Shown here one piece after another: positions 32,383 through 41,216 of a stretch of DNA of 54,573 nt. The DNA lies in assembly GCA_947165355.1 (NCBI GenBank), contig CAMUZZ010000004.1, positions 1-54,573 of the forward strand, written 5' to 3'. Position 1 is the stretch's first letter. The number at the start of each line of letters is the position of its first letter. Both the position numbers and the translations under genes were made by a program. Under the pieces are notes generated by a model. The model made no database searches and had not been told where the DNA came from. It saw only the letters and a list, made by a program, of their open reading frames with translations. The stretch is from an uncultured Clostridium sp. (GTDB lineage: Bacteria; Bacillota; Clostridia; TANB77; CAG-508).

Positions 32383-33129
32383 ATGGAAGAAACAAAAGTA
32401 GCTTTAATAACAGGAGGAACAAGAGGTATAGGATTACAAATAGCCCTTGAACTTGCTAGAAATGGACATAACATAGTACTAAATTACAGAAACGATAACG
32501 ACATTGAGGAAGCTGCTGCAGCTAAAAAAGAAGTTGAAGCAAACGGAGTAAAATGTCTTACAGTAAGAGGAGACGTTTCGGTATTCGAAGAATGCGAAGA
32601 AGTTGCTAAAAAAATAATAGAGGAATTTGGAAGAATAGATGTATTAGTTAATAATGCCGGAATTACAAGAGATGGATTATTACTAAGAATGAAAAAAGAA
32701 GATTTTACAAGTGTAGTTGGGGTCAATTTAATTGGTACATTTAATATGACAAGAAATATAATACCATACATGGTAAAACAAAGAGATGGAAGAATTGTTA
32801 ACGTAGCTTCAGTAGTTGGAGAAATGGGAAATGCTGGACAAACAAACTATTCAGCATCAAAAGCTGGTGTTATAGGATTTACAAAGAGTATTGCAAAAGA
32901 GCTAGCAAGTAGAAATATTCGTGCCAATGCAATAGCACCTGGATTCATCGAAACACCAATGACTGCAGTACTTAACGATACACAAAGAGAAGCAATTGGA
33001 TCACAAATACCATTACAAAGAATGGGAGACCCTAGAGAAGTAGCAAAAGTTGTTAGATTCTTAGCAACAGATGATAGCTCATATGTAACAGGTCAAGTAA
33101 TAAATATAGATGGCGGATTATTAATGTAA
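32383..33129 (+). CDS. fabG: 3-oxoacyl-ACP reductase
   Basis: A 248-aa short-chain dehydrogenase reducing 3-oxoacyl-ACP with NADPH. Seen: TGGTRGIG at 10-17, NNAG at 90-93, catalytic Ser143, Tyr156 and Lys160 (YSASK), and the C-terminal TGQVINIDGG typical of FabG. The start follows AAAGGTTAGG. A stop-codon repeat follows 6 bp later. Confidence 0.95.
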   Translation: MEETKVALITGGTRGIGLQIALELARNGHNIVLNYRNDNDIEEAAAAKKEVEANGVKCLTVRGDVSVFEECEEVAKKIIEEFGRIDVLVNNAGITRDGLLLRMKKEDFTSVVGVNLIGTFNMTRNIIPYMVKQRDGRIVNVASVVGEMGNAGQTNYSASKAGVIGFTKSIAKELASRNIRANAIAPGFIETPMTAVLNDTQREAIGSQIPLQRMGDPREVAKVVRFLATDDSSYVTGQVINIDGGLLM

Positions 33130-33134
33130 ACTTC

Positions 33135-33180
33135 AATTTTGGGGACGGAGCAAAAAAAATTAAAGTCTACATAAATAAAA
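33135..33180 (+). repeat. stop-codon-associated repeat between fabG and fabF
   Basis: ATTTTGGGGACGGAGC, a run of eight A, TTAAAG, TCTACATAAATAAAA. It starts 6 bp after the fabG stop and 72 bp before the fabF start. Confidence 0.85.
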
Positions 33181-33206
33181 GTATACATATTGGAAAGGAC
33201 AAAAAA

Positions 33207-34445
33207 TTGGAAAAGAGAGTAGTAATTACAGGAATGGGTGCAGTTACACCTATTGGAAATAACGTAGAAGAATTTTGGAATGGAATTAAAGGTGGAAAAT
33301 GCGGAATAGATAATATTACCACATTCGACACAACAAATTTTAAAGTTAAGTTAGCAGCAGAAGTTAAGAACTTAAACATTGAAGATTATATGGATAAAAG
33401 AGCTGCAAGAAGATTAGATAGATATTCTCAACTTGCTATGGTTGCTGCAAAAGAAGTTATGGAAGATTCTGGAATAAACGAATCAAACACAGATATGAAC
33501 AGAGTAGCAATTATAGTTGGTGCCGGTATTGGAGGTTTAACTACAATTGAAGAGCAAACCAAGGTATTAGTTGAAAAGGGTCAAGATAGAATATCACCAA
33601 TGTTTATACCAATGTCTATACTAAATATGGCAGCTGGTAATATTTCAATAGAATACGGTTTAAGAGGAGAGTCAATCGCTTTAGCTACAGCATGTGCTAC
33701 AGGTACGCATTGTATAGGAGAAGGATACAGATTAGTAAAACATGGATATCAAGATGCAGCTTTGGTTGGTGGATCTGAAGCTTCTATAAATGATTTGTCT
33801 GTTGCAGGATTTACAAATATCAAGGCATTAAGTCAAGCTACCGATAAAACAAGAGCTAGCATTCCATTTGATAAAGAAAGAAGCGGATTTGTAATGGGTG
33901 AAGGTGCCGGACTACTTATGCTTGAAGAACTTGAGCATGCAAAAGCAAGAGGCGCCAAAATATATGCAGAAGTGGTTGGTTACGGGGCAAGTAGCGATGC
34001 ATACCACATAACATCACCTGCACCAGGTGGAGAAGGTGGAGCAAGAGCTATGGTTGATGCAATAAAAGATGCTGGAATCAAACCAGAAGATATAGACTAC
34101 ATTAATGCTCATGGTACTTCAACTCATCTTAACGATTCATTCGAAACAGCTGCAATCAAAACAGCTTGAGGTGATTCTGCAAAAAAGGTAATGGTTAGCT
34201 CAACAAAAAGTAACACTGGACATATGCTAGGTGCAGCAGGAGCTGTTGAAGCAATTGCCTGTGTAAAAGCTATACAAGATAGTTATGTACCACCTACAAT
34301 AAACTACAAAGTACCTGACGAAGAGTGCGATTTAGACATTGTTCCAAACGAAGGAAGAAACAAAGAAATAAAATATGCTATGTCGAATTCACTTGGTTTT
34401 GGTGGACACAATAGTACAATCATAATTAAAAAATATGAAGACTAA
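33207..34445 (+). pseudogene. fabF: 3-oxoacyl-ACP synthase II, interrupted by an in-frame TGA
   Basis: Read through one TGA at 34167-34169, this is a full-length 412-aa FabF, which elongates acyl-ACP with malonyl-ACP. Catalytic Cys163 (TACATG) and His302 (AHGTSTH) lie before the TGA, but Lys334 and His339 ([14 protein letters not shown]) lie after it, so a truncated product would be inactive. Nothing else is damaged. The start is TTG 7 bp after GGAAAGGA. The codon stands where relatives have a hydrophobic residue (Phe or Leu, from memory). It may be a nonsense mutation, an assembly error or recoding; the cluster would need this enzyme. Confidence 0.85.
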
Positions 34446-34466
34446 TATTTTGAAAGGATGAAAAAT

Positions 34467-34931
34467 ATGGAATATAAGGAGCTAAAAACTATAATAAAAG
34501 ATATGGAAGAATCTAAATTAGAAGAGCTTAATATAACATTTCCAGATGGAACTAAAATTGAAATGAAAAAGCATGGAGAACGTAAATGTGGACCAATGAT
34601 GCCACCTCCACCAATGGGGTATATGGCACAAGTTCAGGCAGCTGTTCCAGAGCTTAAAAAAGAAGATATTTCAGCTTCTAGTAAAGAGGAAGAAACATAC
34701 AATATTGTTAAATCACCAATGGTTGGTACTTTTTACAGTAAGCCATCACCAAAGGCTGAAGCTTTTGTAAAAGTAGGAGACAAAGTAAAAAAAGGTGATG
34801 TAATTTGTATAGTAGAAGCTATGAAACTAATGAATGAAGTTGAATCTGAATTTGATGGTGAAGTAGTTGAAATATGCTGCAAAGATGACGAAATGGTTGA
34901 ATACGGACAAGCGTTAATAAAAATAAAATAA
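34467..34931 (+). CDS. accB: acetyl-CoA carboxylase biotin carboxyl carrier protein
   Basis: A 154-aa BCCP. The N-terminal 35 residues are the helical subunit-binding part, then come a Met/Pro-rich thumb-linker (GPMMPPPPMGYM) and the biotinyl domain with VEAMKLMNE; Lys120 is the biotin site, modified by BirA. ATG 34467 is favoured because the ATG at 34458 lies only 1 bp after GAAAGG. fabZ follows after 13 bp. Confidence 0.95.
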   Translation: MEYKELKTIIKDMEESKLEELNITFPDGTKIEMKKHGERKCGPMMPPPPMGYMAQVQAAVPELKKEDISASSKEEETYNIVKSPMVGTFYSKPSPKAEAFVKVGDKVKKGDVICIVEAMKLMNEVESEFDGEVVEICCKDDEMVEYGQALIKIK

Positions 34932-34944
34932 AGGAGATTATACT

Positions 34945-35379
34945 ATGTTAGATGTAAATCAAATTATGGAAATTATTCCGCAAAGAGCCCCATTTCTAAT
35001 GATTGATAGAGTGGAGGACTATGTACCGGGAGAAAGCTGCACAGCATACAAAAACGTGTGTGTTAATGAATGGTATTTTCAAGGGCATTTTCCAGGCAAC
35101 CCAATTATGCCAGGGGTTCTTATTACAGAAGCATTAGCACAAACTGGTGCTGTTGCTATTCTATCAAAGAAAGAAAATAAAGGAAAAAACGCCTTGTTTG
35201 CTGGTATTGATGGAATGAAATTTAAAAAACCTGTAGTTCCAGGTGACGTTCTTAAACTTGAAGTAAAAATAATAAAACAAAAAGGTCCTATTGGAGTAGG
35301 CGAAGCTACTGCTACAGTTGATGGAACAATTGCAGCAAAAGGTGAGTTTACTTTTGCGTTAGTAGATAACAAATCATAA
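34945..35379 (+). CDS. fabZ: 3-hydroxyacyl-ACP dehydratase
   Basis: A 144-aa hot-dog-fold dehydratase. Seen: QRAPFLMIDRV, the catalytic His48 in FQGHFPGNPIMPGV, and Glu62 in TEALAQTGAV. The start follows AAAGGAG. It sits between accB and accC, a common clostridial order. Spacing to accC is 18 bp. Confidence 0.96.
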   Translation: MLDVNQIMEIIPQRAPFLMIDRVEDYVPGESCTAYKNVCVNEWYFQGHFPGNPIMPGVLITEALAQTGAVAILSKKENKGKNALFAGIDGMKFKKPVVPGDVLKLEVKIIKQKGPIGVGEATATVDGTIAAKGEFTFALVDNKS

Positions 35380-35397
35380 TTCGAGAGGAGAATTAAG

Positions 35398-36741
35398 ATG
35401 TTAAAGAAAGTATTAATAGCTAACCGAGGTGAAATTGCTGTTAGAATAATAAGAGCATGCAGAGAGATGGGAATTAGAACTGTTGCTGTTTATTCTGAAG
35501 CAGATAAAGATTCACTTCATAGAAAAATGGCTGATGAGTCTGTATGTATTGGTCCAGCCAAATCAGCAGTTAGCTATTTAAATGTAAAGAATTTAATAGA
35601 AGCTGCATGTCAAACAGGATGCGATGGAATTCACCCGGGTTATGGATTTTTATCTGAAAGTAGCTCTTTTGCTAAAATGTGTAATGAAATAGGCATTAAG
35701 TTTATTGGTCCAACAAGTCAAATGATTGATTTAATGGGAAATAAATCTAAAGCAAAAGAAACTATGAAGAATGCAGGAGTTCCAGTTGTACCTGGTTCAG
35801 ACGGAATTGTATCTAGTATTGAAGAAGCTAAAAAAATTAGCAAAGAAATAAAATACCCAGTTATAATTAAAGCTTCAAATGGTGGCGGAGGAAAAGGAAT
35901 TCGAATTGCTTATTCTGAGGAAGAGCTTATAAGTGCATACGAAATAGTAAAGCAAGAAGCAAAAATATCTTTCAACAACGATGATATTTATATTGAAAAG
36001 TATGTAGAAAATCCAAGACACATAGAAGTTCAAATATTAGCAGACGAGCATGGAAATGTTGTACATCTTGGAGAAAGAGATTGTTCTGTTCAAAGACGTA
36101 ATCAAAAAGTATTAGAAGAATCTCCTTCAATGATACTAAATGATGAAGTTAGATCAAAAATGTTTGATGTCACTACAAAAGCAATAAAACACATTGGATA
36201 TTATAGTGCAGGTACTATTGAATATTTGGTAGACAAAAACTTAAACTTTTATTTTATGGAAATGAATACTAGAGTTCAAGTAGAACACCCTGTAACAGAA
36301 TTTGTTTCTGGAGTTGATATTATAAAAGAGCAACTTAGAATTGCATCTGGCGAACAACTTTCAATTAAACAGAGTGATATCCGCTTCTCAGGTCATGCAA
36401 TAGAATGTAGAATAAACGCAGAAAATCCAGAAAAGAATTTTATGCCATGCCCAGGATTAATAACAGGATTACATATACCAGGCGGAAACGGAATAAGAGT
36501 TGATACGGCTATTTATGCCGGATATAAAGTTCCACAAACATACGATTCATTAATTGCAAAATTAATAGTATATGGCAAAGATAGAGCAGAAGCTATTGCA
36601 AAAATGAAGAGCGCTGTTGGTGAATTTGTAGTTGAAGGAATTAATACTAATACAGATTTCTTATATAAAATTTTAAACAACGAAAATTTTAATACAGGAA
36701 ATTACGATACTTCATTCATTAAAAAAGAATTTGATGTATAA
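35398..36741 (+). CDS. accC: acetyl-CoA carboxylase biotin carboxylase subunit
   Basis: A 447-aa ATP-grasp enzyme that carboxylates the biotin on AccB. Seen: IANRGEIAVRIIRAC (7-21), HPGYGFLSE, the glycine-rich SNGGGGKGIR, EKYVENPRHIE, MEMNTRVQVEHPVTE, and the C-terminal cap domain. Length is normal. The start follows GAGAGGAG. The four-HTH gene follows with its own promoter. Confidence 0.97.
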   Translation: MLKKVLIANRGEIAVRIIRACREMGIRTVAVYSEADKDSLHRKMADESVCIGPAKSAVSYLNVKNLIEAACQTGCDGIHPGYGFLSESSSFAKMCNEIGIKFIGPTSQMIDLMGNKSKAKETMKNAGVPVVPGSDGIVSSIEEAKKISKEIKYPVIIKASNGGGGKGIRIAYSEEELISAYEIVKQEAKISFNNDDIYIEKYVENPRHIEVQILADEHGNVVHLGERDCSVQRRNQKVLEESPSMILNDEVRSKMFDVTTKAIKHIGYYSAGTIEYLVDKNLNFYFMEMNTRVQVEHPVTEFVSGVDIIKEQLRIASGEQLSIKQSDIRFSGHAIECRINAENPEKNFMPCPGLITGLHIPGGNGIRVDTAIYAGYKVPQTYDSLIAKLIVYGKDRAEAIAKMKSAVGEFVVEGINTNTDFLYKILNNENFNTGNYDTSFIKKEFDV

Positions 36742-36758
36742 AACAAAACCCCTATAAA

Positions 36759-36787
36759 TTGAATTTATGTACAAAATATGATATAAT
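36759..36787 (+). promoter_or_regulatory. internal promoter before the four-HTH gene
   Basis: TTGAAT (36759-36764), 17-bp spacer ending ATGA, and a perfect TATAAT (36782-36787), 30 bp before the ATG. The gene and accD-accA-fabI can therefore be transcribed apart from the upstream part of the operon. Confidence 0.75.
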
Positions 36788-36816
36788 TATCGCATTAATT
36801 ATTGAGGTGAATAGGG

Positions 36817-37686
36817 ATGTTAGATGAAGTAGATTTATTTGTATTAAATAATTATAGAAAAGGTGTATCATTTGATGATTTAGCAAAATCACTTGGACGA
36901 GAAGTACTTCTAGATAGAATTGTTAAATTCAAAAAGCTTGGTGCTACACTTGTTTCTGGTATGGAAATTGCCAAAATAAATGAATTTGATTTAAAAGTAT
37001 TTAATTTACTATCTTCTGGTTTATCAGTAGAAGATGTATCTACAGAACTAAATAAAAGAACTGTAGATATAAATGCTTCTAGAAAAAAATTTGAAGATAT
37101 TGGTATCAGATTTCCAAACGCACCAGTTTTTATACCAAATGAAAGTAAAAAGAATTATGTACCAAAAGAGTATGTTCCTACTAAAACAGAGGGATTATTC
37201 ATTAAGTATGGTAGCGAAGGTAAATCGTACGAAGAAATATCAGATCTACTTAATATTGATCGACATATCTTATATAGAGTATATAGAAAACTAAAAAGAC
37301 ATGGTATCACAGTAAGAGTAAAAAAGATAGAAAAAGAATTTATAATTCATGACATAGACAAGGCTATTATTAAGCTTAGAAAAGATAGAAAAAGCCTAAA
37401 ACAAATAGCTGCAGAAGTTGGGCTTAAAGTTGATCAAGTTAAAACAAAAATAAGAAGACTTAAGTTAAGAGGTATTGATGTGTCGGTACCTATATCAAAT
37501 GAACAGCAAGAAAATCAAAACAAAAAAGTAAGCAAAGAAAACTTAACACAAGCAATGCAAAATTTTATACAATCTAAAAATCCGACATCAGAAGAATTAA
37601 GTACAATGATTGAATATGCTTCTAAAGAATACGGAATAGATATAAAAGATGAGCATAAAACCAAAAAGGATGATATCGAAAGATAA
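36817..37686 (+). CDS. protein with four tandem helix-turn-helix-like repeats, unknown function
   Basis: A 289-aa protein between accC and accD. Four units of about 40 residues share the pattern hydrophobic-x-Gly/Arg-x-Ser-(4-5)-Ala/Ile-x-x-Leu-(5-8)-basic-x-x-Lys-Lys-Leu-(3)-Gly-Ile/Ala: residues 5-46, 57-99, 125-167 and 180-223. Each looks like a DNA-binding helix-turn-helix of the sigma-region-4 or resolvase type. Repeats 3 and 4 are the most basic. The tail (about 225-289) is helical and charged. The ATG lies near GAGGTGAATAGGG. Position and own promoter suggest a regulator of fatty-acid synthesis, which is inference. Confidence 0.8.
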   Translation: MLDEVDLFVLNNYRKGVSFDDLAKSLGREVLLDRIVKFKKLGATLVSGMEIAKINEFDLKVFNLLSSGLSVEDVSTELNKRTVDINASRKKFEDIGIRFPNAPVFIPNESKKNYVPKEYVPTKTEGLFIKYGSEGKSYEEISDLLNIDRHILYRVYRKLKRHGITVRVKKIEKEFIIHDIDKAIIKLRKDRKSLKQIAAEVGLKVDQVKTKIRRLKLRGIDVSVPISNEQQENQNKKVSKENLTQAMQNFIQSKNPTSEELSTMIEYASKEYGIDIKDEHKTKKDDIER

Positions 37687-37726
37687 ATAAATTGTATTTC
37701 TATAAATTTTAGGAAGGATACAAAAA

Positions 37727-38569
37727 ATGGTTATAGATAAAATTAAGAAATTAAATAATGATGAACCTTCAAAAAAAAATACAGAAGCGGAAGATTTATT
37801 GTTAGGTAAATGGATTAAATGTGAGAGCTGTAAAGAAATTCTTTATATGGAAGATGTTCACAAAAACCTAAGTGTATGCCCAAATTGTGGTAAACACTTT
37901 AGGTTGTCTTCGAGAAGAAGATTGGAACAAGTTATAGATAAAGGAACATTTATAGAAACAAACACAGACCTAACAACATATGATCCGCTTCTTTTTGAGG
38001 GATATACAAAAAAACTTGATTTGTTAAAACAAAAAACTGGTATAAACGAAGCTGTAAGAACAGGTTTTGGTAAGATTAATGGAATAGATGTAGTTATAGC
38101 AGTAATGGATGGAAACTTCTTAATGGGAAGTATGGGTTGCGTTGTTGGCGAAAAAATAACAAGAGCAATTGAAGATGCTGCAAAAAAGAAATTACCACTT
38201 GTAATGTTTTGTGTATCTGGTGGTGCTAGAATGCAAGAGGGAATTATTTCGTTAATGCAAATGGCTAAAACATCAGCCGCACTTGCAAAATTGGATGAAG
38301 CTAGACAATTATACATAAGTGTTCTTACAGATCCAACTACCGGAGGAGTAACTGCAAGTTTTGCAATGCTAGGTGATATTATTTTAGCAGAGCCAGATTG
38401 TTTAATTGGTTTTGCAGGACCAAGAGTTATAGAGCAAACTATAAGACAAAAATTACCTGAAGGATTTCAACGTTCAGAGTTTTTATTAGAGCATGGCTTT
38501 ATAGATAAAATAGTAGAGCGTAAAGACATGAAAGATACGCTATACAAAATTCTTAAGCTTCATCAATAG
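37727..38569 (+). CDS. accD: acetyl-CoA carboxylase carboxyltransferase subunit beta
   Basis: A 280-aa subunit with the four-cysteine zinc ribbon (Cys32, Cys35, Cys51, Cys54: KCESCKE and CPNCGKHF) and the crotonase-fold acetyl-CoA domain ([33 protein letters not shown]). With AccA it transfers carboxyl from biotin to acetyl-CoA. The start follows AGGAAGG. accA follows after an 87-bp gap. Confidence 0.96.
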   Translation: MVIDKIKKLNNDEPSKKNTEAEDLLLGKWIKCESCKEILYMEDVHKNLSVCPNCGKHFRLSSRRRLEQVIDKGTFIETNTDLTTYDPLLFEGYTKKLDLLKQKTGINEAVRTGFGKINGIDVVIAVMDGNFLMGSMGCVVGEKITRAIEDAAKKKLPLVMFCVSGGARMQEGIISLMQMAKTSAALAKLDEARQLYISVLTDPTTGGVTASFAMLGDIILAEPDCLIGFAGPRVIEQTIRQKLPEGFQRSEFLLEHGFIDKIVERKDMKDTLYKILKLHQ

Positions 38570-38656
38570 CAACATTAAATAATCCAGTACACAAAATCTA
38601 AATATATATTGTTTCACATGCTCACCCCGGGCTGCGTAAGAAAAGGAGAAATATGT

Positions 38657-39457
38657 ATGTCTAATATATCTGCAATGGACAAAGTTCAGCTTGCTAGAAA
38701 AGCAGAACGACCAAAGTCTTTAGATTATATAAATTTAATATTTGATGACTTTATAGAGCTACATGGAGATAGATGTTTTAGCGATGATAAATCTATAGTT
38801 GCTGGTATAGCCAGTATAAATAAAACATCAGTTACAGTAATAGGACAACAAAAAGGAAAAACAACTACTGAAAATTTAGAAAGAAATTTTGGCATGACAA
38901 ATCCTGATGGATATCGTAAAGCTTTAAGGCTTATGAAACAAGCCGAAAAATTTAGTAGGCCAATTATTACTTTCATAGATACTCCAGGAGCATATCCAGG
39001 CATTGGTGCTGAAGAAAGAGGACAAGGAGAGGCAATTGCTAAAAATCTACTTGAAATGTCTAGATTAGAAGTACCCATTATATGTATTGTAATAGGCGAA
39101 GGATCAAGCGGTGGAGCTCTTGCACTTGGAGTAGGAGATAGAATAGTAATGCTTGAAAATGCAGTTTATTCTATATTATCTCCAGAAGGATTTGCTAGTA
39201 TACTATACAAAGATGCATCAAAGGCACCTGAAGCAGCCGAAAAAATGAGAATAACAGCTCACGATTTAAAAGATATGAATATTATTGATAAAATAATAAA
39301 AGAGCCTGATGGTGGAGCACAGAATGATGTAAGCAAGGTTGCAAATAGTATAAAGAAGTATATTATAGATGCATTAAAAGACTTAAGTAAAACTAGCACT
39401 AAAACACTACTTAAAGAAAGATATAACAAATTTAGAGCAATAGGAAATTTAAAATAA
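38657..39457 (+). CDS. accA: acetyl-CoA carboxylase carboxyltransferase subunit alpha
   Basis: A 266-aa subunit. Seen: VQLARKAERPKSLDYI, LHGDR, TPGAYPGIGAEERGQGEAIA, GEGSSGGALALGVGD and the late ILSPEGFASILYKD. It is shorter than the roughly 315-aa proteobacterial form and near the compact clostridial form. ATG 38657 lies 8 bp after AAAAGGAG; the gap from accD contains an unusual GC patch (CACCCCGGGCTGCG, about 38624-38637). Confidence 0.95.
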   Translation: MSNISAMDKVQLARKAERPKSLDYINLIFDDFIELHGDRCFSDDKSIVAGIASINKTSVTVIGQQKGKTTTENLERNFGMTNPDGYRKALRLMKQAEKFSRPIITFIDTPGAYPGIGAEERGQGEAIAKNLLEMSRLEVPIICIVIGEGSSGGALALGVGDRIVMLENAVYSILSPEGFASILYKDASKAPEAAEKMRITAHDLKDMNIIDKIIKEPDGGAQNDVSKVANSIKKYIIDALKDLSKTSTKTLLKERYNKFRAIGNLK

Positions 39458-39489
39458 ATCTAATGATATTTTATAAAGGAGGAAATAAA

Positions 39490-40260
39490 ATGATTTTAAA
39501 AGACAAAACAGTATTAATTACAGGAATTAGAAACAAGTGGAGTATAGCATATGGAGCTGCAGTTTCTGCATACAAACAAGGAGCTAAACTTGTATTTACA
39601 TTTATGGGAGAAGAAAACAGAGAAAAAATTGAAGAATTAATTTCTGAATTTGAAGGAGCAAAAGCATATGAACTTGATGTTTCTGAAGATGCCACAATAG
39701 AGAAAGTATTTACTCAAATTAAAAACGAATGCGGTAAAATTGATGGAATACTTCATAGTATAGCTCACGCGAATACAGATGATTTAAAAGATGATTTTAT
39801 TAATACAAGCAGAAGCGGATATGCTCATGCAAATGATTGCTCTGCATACTCATTAGTTGCAATGGCAAGAATTGCGAAAAATGTTGGACTAATTGATGAA
39901 GGATCAAGCATTGTTGCATTAACATACCATGGTTCAACAAAAGTTTTACCAGGATACAATGTAATGGGTGTTGCTAAGGCAGCTCTTGAAACAAGTATTA
40001 TTTACTTAGCAAATGATTTAGGACCTATTGGAATACGTATAAACGGTGTATCTGCTGGACCAATAAAAACATTATCTGCAAGAGGAATAAAAGACTTTAG
40101 CACAATACAAGATATAATGGCTGAAAAATCTCCACTAAGAAGAAATGTAACAGCCGAAGAAGTTGGAAATGCAGTTACATTTTTAATGAGCGATATGTCA
40201 TCTGCAATAACAGGACAAATAGTTTATGTTGATAGTGGATACTCTATAATGGGTATGTAA
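39490..40260 (+). CDS. fabI: enoyl-ACP reductase (NADH), FabI type
   Basis: A 256-aa SDR-family enoyl reductase finishing each elongation cycle. Seen: LITGIRNKWSIAYGAA (FabI-type cofactor loop), SIAHAN, ALTYHGSTKVLPGYNVMGVAKAALE with the catalytic Tyr and Lys, and the C-terminal TGQIVYVDSGYSIMGM. The Tyr-x6-Lys spacing separates it from FabL and FabK. ATG 39490 lies 6 bp after AAAGGAGG. It is the usual triclosan target class. It is the last gene before the inverted-repeat element. Confidence 0.94.
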   Translation: MILKDKTVLITGIRNKWSIAYGAAVSAYKQGAKLVFTFMGEENREKIEELISEFEGAKAYELDVSEDATIEKVFTQIKNECGKIDGILHSIAHANTDDLKDDFINTSRSGYAHANDCSAYSLVAMARIAKNVGLIDEGSSIVALTYHGSTKVLPGYNVMGVAKAALETSIIYLANDLGPIGIRINGVSAGPIKTLSARGIKDFSTIQDIMAEKSPLRRNVTAEEVGNAVTFLMSDMSSAITGQIVYVDSGYSIMGM

Positions 40261-40265
40261 TTAAT

Positions 40266-40528
40266 ATTTATTAACTCAAAAAGAAATATTTAAGAAATTT
40301 TACATACATTAAATTTAAATGAGAAAAAAAGAGATATGTATAATTAAGAACCGCGCAGTTTGGGAGCGTGTATAAATAAATCGTAAAGTGATTTAAATCA
40401 TTTTGCTGAAATATATTTATTGGTTTGATAACACATGCGACCAGTAAGGTTCGAAAATTATATATATCTCTTTTTTGCTTTTTAACTTTTGACTTTTTAA
40501 TTATATATATCTTTTTGAGTTAATAAAT
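40266..40528. repeat. 263-bp element bounded by perfect 19-bp inverted repeats
   Basis: ATTTATTAACTCAAAAAGA (40266-40284) is exactly complementary to 40510-40528. Inside lies a second, nested inverted repeat (see 40327-40474). There is no open reading frame. The element fills most of the 367-bp gap between fabI and the tetR gene. It could be a non-autonomous mobile element or the outer stem of a large RNA. Confidence 0.75.
40327..40474 (+). ncRNA. candidate structured RNA after fabI
   Basis: A 19-bp closing stem with one G-U pair (40327-40345 with 40456-40474) encloses a second stem GAACC/GGTTC (40348-40352, 40448-40452), an asymmetric G/A-rich internal loop (GCGCAGTTTGGGA opposite GACCAGTAA), a third stem GCGTGT/ACATGC with ATAAAT/ATTTAT above it, and an apical hairpin AAAGTGATTT/AAATCATTTT. 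The 3' side runs into TTTTTT, as in a terminator. The GC-bearing, asymmetric internal loop in otherwise A/T sequence suggests a conserved RNA. I match it to no riboswitch family; 6S-like RNA is a possibility. Confidence 0.5.
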
Positions 40529-40627
40529 TTAATTAATCACATATTTTTTTAAATGTATTCATATTTTTGTTGAACTTTTTTGTCGCTAAATGTATAATTA
40601 CGATGAAATATAAAATAGGAGAATTAT

Positions 40628-41206
40628 ATGAACAGAACCAAGAGAAAAATATTTGAAACTTCTATGAAGCTCTTTGCTGAAAAGGGTTACGACGCGACAA
40701 GTGTAGAAGAAATAACATCTGTTGTTGGAGTAGCAAAAGGAACATTATACTATCACTTTTCAAGCAAAGAAGAAATATTTAATTTTCTAGTAGACGAAGG
40801 AATGAAATTACTTCAAAATAGCATTACAATAAAAATATCACAAAAAGATAATTCAATAGATAAATTAAAATCAATACTCTTAATTCAACTTAAAATTATG
40901 TACAAATACGAAGATTTCATAACTATAATTTTAAGTCAAATGTGGGGACATGATTCAAGAAACGTACAATGTCAGCAATATGTATTTAAGTATTTAGAAA
41001 TAATAGAACAAATTATAAAGGAAGGAATAGAAAGAGGCGAAATTATAAATTCGGATCCCGAAACTATTTCAGCCGAAATATTTAGTGCAACATGTATAAG
41101 CATGCTGTATAGAATTAAAAAGAATAAAGATATAAACATAAATGATTTGTATAAAGAGCTAGAAAACATTTTATTCAAGGGACTATTAATAACTAAGGAG
41201 GATTAA
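40628..41206 (+). CDS. TetR/AcrR-family transcriptional regulator
   Basis: A 192-aa repressor-type protein. The N-terminal helix-turn-helix is clear: KIFETSMKLFAEKGYDATSVEEITSVVGVAKGTLYYHFSSKEEIF (residues about 7-51). The C-terminal ligand domain is all-helical and unassigned. The start follows AGGAG. It lies between the fab cluster and the envelope genes; its stop is 10 bp before the next ATG, so it probably heads or autoregulates the envelope operon. Control of fab genes is possible but unsupported. Confidence 0.93.
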   Translation: MNRTKRKIFETSMKLFAEKGYDATSVEEITSVVGVAKGTLYYHFSSKEEIFNFLVDEGMKLLQNSITIKISQKDNSIDKLKSILLIQLKIMYKYEDFITIILSQMWGHDSRNVQCQQYVFKYLEIIEQIIKEGIERGEIINSDPETISAEIFSATCISMLYRIKKNKDININDLYKELENILFKGLLITKED

Positions 41207-41216
41207 ATTCTGCAAT

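Noticed and set aside
34167..34169. Selenocysteine codon in fabF
   Set aside because: FabF is not a known selenoprotein family, the position is not catalytic, and I saw no convincing hairpin just downstream.
40440..40460. tRNA T-arm-like GGTTCGAA
   Set aside because: The flanks do not form a 5-bp T-stem, and no acceptor or anticodon stem fits; the sequence is part of the nested hairpin.
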